The notes beneath the pieces are model-generated. The model did not search any database. It was not told the origin of the DNA and saw nothing but the letters and a program-made list of their open reading frames with translations. 64,000 bases of DNA from Bacillota bacterium (GTDB lineage: Bacteria; Bacillota; Clostridia; Christensenellales; Aristaeellaceae), in assembly GCA_023411375.1 (NCBI GenBank), contig JAEYOW010000027.1, positions 1-64,000 on the forward strand, written 5' to 3'. Position 1 is the stretch's first letter; every line of letters starts with the position of its first letter. Shown here one piece after another: positions 57,331 to 64,000 of this stretch. Position numbers and translations under genes: made by a program.

Positions 57331-57747
57331 TTACTCCAATCTTTCCGGCACACGCAAAATCTCCAGCGCACGCCCATGCAGACGGTAGATGTTGGATGGG
57401 CAATATCCCAGTTCGTCTGCAATCTCTTCCCATGTTTTGTAGCACAGATACCGCAGCTCCAAAATCAGCTGCTGGTCGGGGTCGGAAAGCTGGCCAATCA
57501 CGTCCCGCGCCTCGCGTTTCAAATCGACCAGCCTGTCGATGTCGTGATTGATTTCGTTTTCCAAATCGACAATCTTGCAGATTGTGTCCTCGAGGCGATG
57601 CACATTCGGCGAATCGCTCCGGGGCATGTCCGACAGGGTCGCGGTCGCCTTAGTCGAGGTTTCCCGCAGCTTCATTACCTGTTCGAGCTTGCTGTTGATG
57701 CGCTGGTCGATGTGGAAAGCTTGGGAAAGATACTCCTTCGCGTTCAT
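57331..57747 (-). CDS. ArpU/sigma-70-like phage late-gene regulator
   Basis: The 138-residue protein has a coiled-coil N-terminal half (MNAKEYLSQAFHIDQRINSK, CKIVDLENEINHDIDRLVDL) and a C-terminal sigma region 4-type helix-turn-helix (DQQLILELRYLCYKTWEEIA, DELGYCPSNIYRLHGRAL). Proteins of this layout (DUF1492/ArpU type) often activate late genes in Firmicute phages. The ATG at 57747 with GGAGGAG is preferred over the longer frame to 57828. Its place at the end of the early genes fits an early-to-late switch role. Confidence 0.85.
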   Translation of the reverse strand: MNAKEYLSQAFHIDQRINSKLEQVMKLRETSTKATATLSDMPRSDSPNVHRLEDTICKIVDLENEINHDIDRLVDLKREARDVIGQLSDPDQQLILELRYLCYKTWEEIADELGYCPSNIYRLHGRALEILRVPERLE

Positions 57748-57971
57748 CAAATCTCGCTCCTCCATGGCATCTTGCCACCGTAGTATTTGTCCGCGATACA
57801 CTGTTGTTCGACCGTTGACATCGCGCACAGTTTCTGATTCAAGCGCGCCTCATCTCGATTGGCCTTCCACATAGGTTTGTAGAAGGGACACGACGCATAA
57901 TTGGCGCATTGGCTTACATTCAGCGCGTTACACTTTCCGCCGCGCCGCATGGCAAAGCAGCGTTCATTCAT
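57747..57971 (-). CDS. Small cysteine-rich protein
   Basis: This 74-residue protein has six cysteines in its first 50 residues (CFAMRRGGKC, CANYASCPFYKP, KLC), likely a zinc-binding fold. Its start overlaps the upstream stop by 8 bases and its stop touches the ArpU-like start, so it is part of a coupled series. The function is unknown. Confidence 0.75.
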   Translation of the reverse strand: MNERCFAMRRGGKCNALNVSQCANYASCPFYKPMWKANRDEARLNQKLCAMSTVEQQCIADKYYGGKMPWRSEI

Positions 57972-58299
57972 CCCCGGTCACCTCCCGGCAGGCGGTATCA
58001 AATCGACGCACGGGGATTTCGAGCCGTTTGGCTTCCTGAATCTCCATCGCCATCCCCATCGTCGGATTTCCAAACGCCCAAAGCGCATCACAGCGGGCGA
58101 GCAATTCCAAGCCGAGACACAGTCCGGCATCGCGCTCGGCGGGGACATCGTCGTTCAGGAATTGCGTGAACAGCAGGTGCGGGGCAAAAGGAATGCCGCC
58201 CTGCTCGAAAGCAAAGCGGCAGTATTTCCGCGCATTTAGTGTGTTGGTTTCCACGTCGCCCCTGTAGGGCGAACAGATAAAGACGAAAGGTCGATTCAT
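57964..58299 (-). CDS. DUF4406-like nucleoside deoxyribosyltransferase-fold protein
   Basis: The 111-residue protein has the FVFICSPYRGDVETNTLNAR opening and ALWAFGNPTMGMAMEIQEA of the nucleoside 2-deoxyribosyltransferase-like fold (DUF4406 group). It may act on nucleotides, but the substrate is not known. The ATG at 58299 follows GAGGTGAT and gives the family start; the frame upstream to 58317 is less likely. Confidence 0.8.
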   Translation of the reverse strand: MNRPFVFICSPYRGDVETNTLNARKYCRFAFEQGGIPFAPHLLFTQFLNDDVPAERDAGLCLGLELLARCDALWAFGNPTMGMAMEIQEAKRLEIPVRRFDTACREVTGDE

Positions 58300-58303
58300 A
58301 TCA

Positions 58304-59359
58304 TCACCTCGTTTCATTCAAAGAGCGCCATGTGTCGGAGGGCATCGTAGCTACTTGCCAACCGATGCCTTCCAATGCCGTGGCGCGGTCGTAGCTTTCC
58401 AAATCCTGCGACGCGCGGGTGATAGCGTTGGACAAACCGTACATGGATAAGTCGCCGCCCGATATCAAGTGCTGGAGGATGCCATCCTGTTCGGTATTGT
58501 TGAGTCCGAACCGCTCCCCGGTCAGCTCGATCACCTTGGGCACGCTGCCCGTGATCGGCACGCCAACCGCCTCGCGCAGCTTGTCTACTACGCTTTGGAA
58601 TCGCGCCTCTTCAACAATCCCGCGTACCGTGTCGCGCAGCTTGAGCATGAACGCCTTATCATCTGCTTCCATTGTTTCATTGCTGAACAGTTCCCATATG
58701 GATTCCTGTTCGCGCCCGATATGATAACGCTTCTGACCAAGATCAGCGACGGCCATACCGTTGGAGCACACTAGCCTGTATACCAGCGGCATGACGCTCA
58801 CCGAGCCAAGCCCGACCTCCGAATTGGAAATCAAGATGCCTGCCTGCACCACGTCACCCGGCACAACCTCCGCTTCCAGCCGATGATTGACGGCTTTCAG
58901 ATACATGCGGTTTTCGGTGATCTCACAGCTTTCTATGTGCACGCCTTCCATCTCGCCGATCACAGGCAGCGTCGCCGTGGCGATCTCGTAGTTGTCGATG
59001 CGGCGATAACGGTCGCTTAAGAACGCGCGGGCATTCCCGTCCAGCGTGCGAATGGTTTGGCGGCTGTCCCGTGTACCCAGCCAACCGTTCACATTGTCAG
59101 CCAGCAGCGACGGCAGTTCGCGCTGCATCTTGTCATAGTATTTCGAGGGAATCCCCAGCGCGGAGCCAACCTGTCTGTGGAACAGCCCCGTCATCCCGAA
59201 TCGCTCGTTACGGTCGCCGCCGTCCGCGTGGAGTAAAGATAACGCCGAGGCATCGTCGCTTATACGAATCGCCCCGGCGTTTACGATAAAATCACGCTTG
59301 CTGTGGCTTTGCCGTTCCAATTCGGCGGCCACCTCTTGCAATGTGCGTCCCTGTTTCAT
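58304..59359 (-). CDS. DUF932-type phage/plasmid protein
   Basis: The 351-residue protein has the DUF932 pattern: GSALGIPSKYYDKMQRELPS, RAFLSDRYRRIDNYEIATAT, GISNSEVG-like ILISNSEVGLGSVSVMPLVY and RLVCSNGMAV. The family is common on plasmids and phages, with no defined role. GGAGGAG precedes the ATG at 59359; the open frame to 59596 overlaps the next gene and is rejected. Confidence 0.88.
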   Translation of the reverse strand: MKQGRTLQEVAAELERQSHSKRDFIVNAGAIRISDDASALSLLHADGGDRNERFGMTGLFHRQVGSALGIPSKYYDKMQRELPSLLADNVNGWLGTRDSRQTIRTLDGNARAFLSDRYRRIDNYEIATATLPVIGEMEGVHIESCEITENRMYLKAVNHRLEAEVVPGDVVQAGILISNSEVGLGSVSVMPLVYRLVCSNGMAVADLGQKRYHIGREQESIWELFSNETMEADDKAFMLKLRDTVRGIVEEARFQSVVDKLREAVGVPITGSVPKVIELTGERFGLNNTEQDGILQHLISGGDLSMYGLSNAITRASQDLESYDRATALEGIGWQVATMPSDTWRSLNETR

Positions 59360-59372
59360 GTTGCTCTCCTCC

Positions 59373-60263
59373 TTAGTCCTGAATCGTAAGCAGCCTTGGG
59401 TCAACGGTTCCGATACCGCCCGAACGATTATAGGCTTTGACAATCGCCAGTGCGTGTGCGATGTCAGAGGACGAACGCTGCTGGCGGCGCGCCTCATCCC
59501 GCAGTTCCTCGTAGCTGATTCCGCGCAGCCGTTTGATGAATCGTTCGCGCCTGTAGTCGTCGCCGTACTCCCGCAGAAAAACCGCCGCGCCGCCAAGGAT
59601 GTAGCTGGTCAGGCTCCACGCCGCGCCGTCCCATGTATCCACGATCAGGCGGAGCAACGCTTCGTAATCGTCCGCGCCCAACGCGGAGTACAACCTGTAC
59701 GCCTTGGCGATGGCGGCAATGACGTTCTTGGTCGCGCTGCCTTCGCTCTCGGCAAGAGACAGTCCGACCTTTGCGGTGATCGCGCGGAATGCCTCCGCCT
59801 CCGCGCTGTGGGAGATCAGCATCGCCCGCATGCGCACGCCAAACGCCACATCCTTCGATTCGCCCGTTTGCAGCGCGAACAGATAGGCTTCCTCCTCGTA
59901 GGTGAGGCCGTGGTACACCTTGCAATCGACCATGAAGGGCTTGTCGTCATGAATGCGCTTCAATGCGGCCAACGTGTGTGCGCCGTCAAACACATAGAAA
60001 TGTCCGTCTCGGTTGGACACTTTCACGGTGTTCACCAACCGCGCGTCAAATCCGGCAACAATCCGATCCACGCGGGCAATGTCAATTTTTCGCTGGTAAC
60101 TCGCGTCTGTTTCCAGCAGATTGTTCATCAGGCGCTTGTACTCGTAGCCGCACTGATCGTCACACATGGTCATGGTCTGTTCAGCGGCGGGCGCGGTTTT
60201 GGACTCCAAGATAATCGGTCGGGCATATCCCGTCCGGCGCGCGTTCTTATTTTTCCTACTCAT
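59373..60263 (-). CDS. ParB-like/DUF6551-type protein
   Basis: The 296-residue protein has a ParB/sulfiredoxin-like core: YQRKIDIARVDRIVAGFDAR, VKVSNRDGHFYVFDGAHTLA (GxH-type nucleotide motif) and VDCKVYHGLTYEEEAYLFAL. The C-terminal half is helical. It overlaps the stop of the second ParB-like gene by 8 bases. It probably binds DNA or hydrolyses nucleotide in a phage partition or DNA-processing role. Confidence 0.82.
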   Translation of the reverse strand: MSRKNKNARRTGYARPIILESKTAPAAEQTMTMCDDQCGYEYKRLMNNLLETDASYQRKIDIARVDRIVAGFDARLVNTVKVSNRDGHFYVFDGAHTLAALKRIHDDKPFMVDCKVYHGLTYEEEAYLFALQTGESKDVAFGVRMRAMLISHSAEAEAFRAITAKVGLSLAESEGSATKNVIAAIAKAYRLYSALGADDYEALLRLIVDTWDGAAWSLTSYILGGAAVFLREYGDDYRRERFIKRLRGISYEELRDEARRQQRSSSDIAHALAIVKAYNRSGGIGTVDPRLLTIQD

Positions 60264-61305
60264 GATCTTCCATCTCCTTCAGTCTGTTTTCTACGAGCCG
60301 CTCCGCTTGGGAGGCGATGCCGTCCAGCAGTTCAAGAATCGTATCGTTATTGGTTTGCGAAGCCATGCCGCCCGTGTACAGGCGCATGGCGGTTTTGACG
60401 TTGGCGAGAAAGCCGTCTCCGGCGAATTTCACCAGATCGACAATGTGCGCGAACATATCCGGCTCATCAGGTAGCGGCGTAGTCACATGAATGGGCGCGC
60501 CCTTGTACATCACCATGCCGGGAACAGGCTGTGTTTCCACGGGCGCTGTTGTCTGCGAAGCGACCTCGGCGGCAGCTTTCGCGGCGGCTTCGACCTCTAC
60601 CTCGCACTGCTTGCACAGCGCGGAAAAGCCGTGACGGTTCGACGGAATGTTGAAAGCAGATACGGGCTTCTCCTGCTGGCAGCGTTCGCAAACCTTCGTC
60701 TCGCCGTCGTGCTCCTTTTGCATGAGCTCGGTGTACGCTTTATTGATAGAAACGTCGCCTCGGCGGAGGCGCTGCTTGGTTTCATCGTCGGCAGAAGAGG
60801 CGATCTTCTTGACCTTTTTGATGGTGTCGTGGGAAACGCCAGCGATGTCGGCGAGCTTTTTGCGCGTCTCGCCTTTTTCAGCTTCCGCAGAATTCTGCGT
60901 AAGCTGGGGTGATTCGCCACCTGTGGAAGTTGCTTGTCTCGCTCTCGCTTGCGCTTTCATGAGCGGCTCAAAACGCAACGCCAATTCGCCTTTCTGGTAA
61001 GTAGTCAGGTTGCGCCGCCCCAACTGTGTCTGAATCATCCACATGAGCGCCGTATCCCGATCTGCAAAATCCTTCTCCAGCACAGCGAAAGGTATGCTGT
61101 GTTTCTGGCAGATGTCGTAGCGGTTATGTCCATCCACGATTGTATCATTCCAGACGGTCAGCGGACTTTCGCAGCCGTTGGCGACAACGCTGTCCTCCAG
61201 CATTTGTCGTTCTTCGTCCGTGAGTGGCGGAATCAGGTCGCGGAATTCCGGGTCGATGGTCAGGGTGCGGAGTTCCTTGGTTAACCTCAGTTCTTCCATG
61301 GTCAT
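60256..61305 (-). CDS. ParB-like protein with helix-turn-helix and zinc ribbon
   Basis: The 349-residue protein has a ParB N-terminal domain (LTVWNDTIVDGHNRYDICQK; the GHNR motif), a ParB-type helix-turn-helix (KKLADIAGVSHDTIKKVKKI), a zinc cluster (CERCQQEKPVSAFNI ... CKQC) and an Ala-rich linker before a helical end. AAGGAGA precedes the first ATG. It is the first of two adjacent ParB-like genes. Confidence 0.9.
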   Translation of the reverse strand: MTMEELRLTKELRTLTIDPEFRDLIPPLTDEERQMLEDSVVANGCESPLTVWNDTIVDGHNRYDICQKHSIPFAVLEKDFADRDTALMWMIQTQLGRRNLTTYQKGELALRFEPLMKAQARARQATSTGGESPQLTQNSAEAEKGETRKKLADIAGVSHDTIKKVKKIASSADDETKQRLRRGDVSINKAYTELMQKEHDGETKVCERCQQEKPVSAFNIPSNRHGFSALCKQCEVEVEAAAKAAAEVASQTTAPVETQPVPGMVMYKGAPIHVTTPLPDEPDMFAHIVDLVKFAGDGFLANVKTAMRLYTGGMASQTNNDTILELLDGIASQAERLVENRLKEMEDHE

Positions 61306-61320
61306 GCTCTCCTTTCATCG

Positions 61321-61602
61321 TCAGCAGAGCCGAATCACGGCTCGCACATCGTCCACGCTCTCGACACGGCGGGCTATCCCGCCCGCGCGGTTGATTTTGT
61401 CGAGGGCGCGCTTTTGCAGTTCCGTCAGCTTGCCGCCGGGGAGTTTCGCCTCAAAACCGAGGAAGCGTCCCTTGTAGCAGCAGATGATATCCGGCACGCC
61501 CGATGTGCCATAGGGGCCGCCATGCTCTTTGAAAAAGAAAACGTCGCTTCCCAGCGACGCAAGGTATTTCTTGATGGCGGCGACGATATCACGTTCGAGC
61601 AA
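61321..61602 (-). CDS. VRR-NUC domain nuclease
   Basis: The 93-residue protein is a stand-alone VRR-NUC nuclease: ERDIVAAIKKYLASLG, FFFKEHGGPYGTSGVPDIIC (PD part), FLGFEAKLPGGKLTELQK (ExK part) and VESVDDVRAVI. Such nucleases act on branched or flapped DNA in phages. The start is a TTG at 61602, directly after the previous stop, with AGAGGGTGAT upstream. Confidence 0.92.
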   Translation of the reverse strand: MLERDIVAAIKKYLASLGSDVFFFKEHGGPYGTSGVPDIICCYKGRFLGFEAKLPGGKLTELQKRALDKINRAGGIARRVESVDDVRAVIRLC

Positions 61603-61603
61603 A

Positions 61604-61870
61604 TCACATCACCCTCTCATAAAACCAGTGGAGCACGAACGCCCCGAACTGTGTTGTATTGATGTACTTGAGCCGCTCGTAGTCATACACGTCATGCGTT
61701 CCCGTACCCGCCATGTACACTGTCACCGGCACGTCGGGCGCGTCGGTATCCACCATCGCCCACAGGCATGGCGTTCCGTCCTGTATCTGAATCGTAAGCA
61801 CACGCTTGAGCGGGAGCTTCACCATCTGCACAGGCGACCATTCCAGTCTGTACTTGTAGATTACATTCAT
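61604..61870 (-). CDS. Small protein of unknown function in the early region
   Basis: The 88-residue protein starts MNVIYKYRLEWSPVQMVKLP and has ILTIQIQDGTPCLWAMVD-like strands, suggesting a small beta fold. It is seen in similar position between SNF2 helicase and VRR-NUC genes of related-looking phages, from memory of such gene orders. AGGAGGTG precedes the ATG; start and stop touch both neighbours. Confidence 0.78.
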   Translation of the reverse strand: MNVIYKYRLEWSPVQMVKLPLKRVLTIQIQDGTPCLWAMVDTDAPDVPVTVYMAGTGTHDVYDYERLKYINTTQFGAFVLHWFYERVM

Positions 61871-63252
61871 CACAGCACCTCCTGTAGCTTCGCTTTTACC
61901 GCCGCCAGCAGCGTGTTCTGGTCGGCAGCTTTGTCATGCAGAGCTTTCATGACCTGCTCATCCATCGTGCCCTTCACCACCAAATGGTGAATCACAACCG
62001 TGTCTTTTTGCCCCTGCCGCCAGAGACGAGCATTGGCCTGTTCATACAGCTCCAAGCTCCAGTTCAGGCCAAACCAGATAATGGTCGAGCCGCCATGCTG
62101 GAGGTTCAAACCGTGGCCGGTGGAGGCGGGCTGTGTCACCGCGACCGCTATCTTTCCTTCGTTCCAGTCCGTCATATCCTGTGAAGTTTTCAGCTCACGG
62201 ACGCCGCTGGCATTATCCTGTGACCATTTACCGAAACGCTCCTGAATGCGGATCAGATCATGCTTGTACAGATACATCACCAGCACGGGCTTACCGTTGG
62301 CGGCTTCAATTAAGTCCTCCAGCGCATCGAGTTTTTTGTCGTGGATGACGCGAATGTTGTGGAACTCATCGTAGACCGCGCCGTTGGCCAATTGGAGGAG
62401 CTTGCCCGCCAGCGTCGCGGCGTTTACCGCAAGCACATCGCCGTCCGCGTAAGGCAGCAGCATATCGCGTTCCATCTGCTTGTAGAGCTTCTCCTCCTTG
62501 GTGGTGAGCGTCAGCTCCACGATGTTGTCCACGCGTTCTGGCATCTGTAGATGATCGGTCGCGCGCATGGACACACAGATGTCGCCGATACGCTTGTAGA
62601 TTTCATCCTCCGCGCCGAGCTTCAGTTCATGCTTATAGGGCAGCCAGCTATTTGGGGTGGTGAAGAACATATCCACATAGCTGCGCATCGTCCGACCGAG
62701 GCGAACGCCGCGATCCAGCAAGAAAATCTGCGGCCATAAATCCTCGAGGCCGTTGGGCGCTGGTGTGCCTGTCAGCCCAACGACGCGGGAAAACTGGCCG
62801 ATGACACGCTTCAGCGCAATGAACCGTTTCGCACGGCTATTCTTGAAAGACGAAAGCTCGTCGATCACCAGCATATCGAAGGGCAATCTCCGACCGGCAT
62901 AGTGCTTAACGAGCCATTCCACATTTTCACGGTTGATGATATACAGATCGGCCTTTCGGGATAGGGCGGCGACGCGCTCCGTGGGTGTGCCTACGACAAC
63001 GGAGAAGCGAAGGTGCTTCAGATGATCCCACTTTTCGATCTCCTGTGGCCAAGTCGAACGCGCTACTCGGAGCGGGCAGATTACAAGCACACGGGATATC
63101 TCGTAGGAATCAAAGAGCAGATCATCAATCGCTGTCAGCGTGATAACTGTTTTGCCAAGCTAAAGGCCCATATCTAGAAAGACTGCGGCAGTTGGATGTG
63201 TCTTGATGTAGTCAATAGCATACTGCTGGTAGTCATGTGATATGAACTTCAT
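61870..63252 (-). pseudogene. SNF2-type DEAD/DEAH helicase with in-frame amber codon in Walker A
   Basis: The full frame has 460 codons. It starts at ATG 63252 (MKFISHDYQQYAIDYIKTHP, GGGAGGTGAT upstream) and is interrupted by TAG at 63160-63162, codon 31. The protein reads LDMGL, stop, LGKTVITL, where family members have DMGLGKT: six bases were inserted in frame. The rest is intact, with the DEAH-like VIDELSSFK, GLTGTPAPNGLEDLWPQIF, and the helicase C-terminal QPASTGHGLNLQ and ARLWRQGQKDTV. Restart at a later codon would lack motif I and so ATPase activity. It overlaps both neighbours in the operon. Either it is a recent knockout or a sequence error. Confidence 0.85.
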
Positions 63253-63746
63253 TCGGCATCACCTCCCATCGCATCGAGCTTTTCAAGCTCGTTAATGAAC
63301 CAAGTCAGTTTAGCGTGATACTGCACGTGCGCACTCTGAGAACGAAAAACCATAAGATTCTCAGGAGCATTGTTTCTCTTGTCACCATCCATATGGTGAA
63401 CGACCTCTCCCAGTTTCAAGTTGCGACCCAGCATTTCCTCGGCGACAACTCTGTGCTCGGCTTTTCCAAACACCTTGGCGTAGCCCTTCCCAGCGCCCTT
63501 TCCCAATCGTGCTTCCCTCAGTTTAAATCTCGTTTCGGGAATCATTCTCGTGGGGTTTAGCGCCTTGTTCATTGCGGTGAAATGAGCGCCCATCTTTGTA
63601 CAATCCTTCAACGTCTGATACGTCGTAGGATTTTTTGCTTTGTTGCTGAAATCCGCAAGGCACTGTCGAGAACAAAAGATATGTTTCTTTCCTCGTATCT
63701 GACAGGCAAGTCTTTCAACTGGTTTACCACACCAATCGCACGACAA
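63249..63746 (-). CDS. HNH endonuclease (HNH_3, homing-type)
   Basis: The protein has a zinc finger (CDWCGKPVERLACQIRGKKH ... FCSRQC) and a C-terminal HNH_3 motif (HRVVAEEMLGRNLKLGEVVH, HHMDGDKRNNAPENLMVF). These are frequently free-standing mobile endonucleases in phages. The start is unclear: TTG 63746 is given, but AGGAGG lies at 63761-63766, which favours ATA 63752; the GTG at 63761 overlaps the site. Its stop overlaps the helicase ATG in ATGA. It may have inserted next to the helicase gene. Confidence 0.85.
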   Translation of the reverse strand: MSCDWCGKPVERLACQIRGKKHIFCSRQCLADFSNKAKNPTTYQTLKDCTKMGAHFTAMNKALNPTRMIPETRFKLREARLGKGAGKGYAKVFGKAEHRVVAEEMLGRNLKLGEVVHHMDGDKRNNAPENLMVFRSQSAHVQYHAKLTWFINELEKLDAMGGDAE

Positions 63747-63788
63747 AATTATTATGGACACCTCCTGTTCAAAACTCGGGAATTATTG

Positions 63789-63868
63789 TGCTCCCAGATC
63801 ACCTATGCGGTAGCAAACTTTGGCGGTAGCCCTCCACGATTTGCACGCACATGGGTTATCTGGGAGCA
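63789..63868. repeat. Inverted repeat upstream of the HNH gene
   Basis: TGCTCCCAGAT (63789-63799) and ATCTGGGAGCA (63858-63868) are a perfect 11-base inverted repeat 58 bases apart, with three more pairs after one mismatch. The ~230 bases from 63768 to the window end show no other supportable gene; the last 60 bases are T-rich. It may be a stem in the transcript or a recognition site. Confidence 0.55.
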
Positions 63869-64000
63869 TGATGGTATTCTACAGATTTTTAGTTGTTCAT
63901 CTGCCTGTTATCAGATACTTCCTCGCGCGCGTATACAGGCATAAGCGCTTTTTACTTCCTTCTATCTGCTTTTTTTCCAACCAATCAAATATAGATAGTG

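Noticed and set aside
1..64000. CRISPR arrays and tRNA or rRNA genes
   Set aside because: No regularly spaced direct repeats and no cloverleaf or rRNA sequence other than the tmRNA were seen on either strand.

Overview
The window looks like a chromosomal segment of a Bacillota (Clostridia-like) bacterium of fairly high GC. Three ordinary host genes are at the left end: proA, smpB and ssrA (tmRNA). The rest is mobile or accessory DNA. The grounds for Bacillota are the strong AGGAGG ribosome sites, the tmRNA tag ending in FAFAA, the Firmicute-type tail and lysis genes, and the paired large serine recombinases. No species is named because no marker gene fixes one.

Layout. (1) 44-2325: proA and smpB diverge from overlapping promoters, and smpB is followed by tmRNA. 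(2) 2326-8420: an AT-richer island read on the minus strand from one strong promoter (8391-8419). In order it holds a small helix-turn-helix protein, a C5 cytosine methyltransferase, a NotI-family restriction enzyme, a PD-(D/E)xK/winged-helix protein, a Ser/Thr kinase, an unassigned TIM-barrel-like protein and a zinc-cluster protein. This is a restriction-modification locus with an overlapping three-gene partner set. (3) 8543-12271: two overlapping large serine recombinases, a 58-residue SHOCT-like protein and a sigma/zinc-finger protein. (4) 12394-50283: a long-tailed siphovirus-type prophage read right to left: terminase, HNH, portal, C5 methyltransferase, ClpP-type protease, HK97 capsid, connector and tail genes, a very long tape measure, Dit, Tal, five adhesion proteins, holin-like proteins and a three-domain lysin. 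(5) 50319-63746: ParB-methyltransferase, a plus-strand amidoligase/Ntn-amidotransferase operon, then minus-strand early genes (ArpU-like regulator, ParB-like proteins, VRR-NUC, SNF2 helicase, HNH). The phage continues past the right edge.

Main points of interest. The major capsid gene is split by a complete group II intron (40509-42961), and excising it restores a consensus HK97 capsid reading frame. A cassette with an arginine-type ADP-ribosyltransferase, an ADP-ribosylglycohydrolase and a DUF4417 protein lies between the major tail protein and the tail-assembly chaperone, with a terminator on each side. The amidoligase operon (52554-55094) has spacers that fold into repeated, covarying hairpins, and its amidoligase shares a C-terminal motif with a protein of the facing operon. 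The SNF2 helicase has an in-frame amber codon inside its Walker A motif.

All coordinates, starts and hairpins were read by eye. Family names rest on motif recognition, not database searches.
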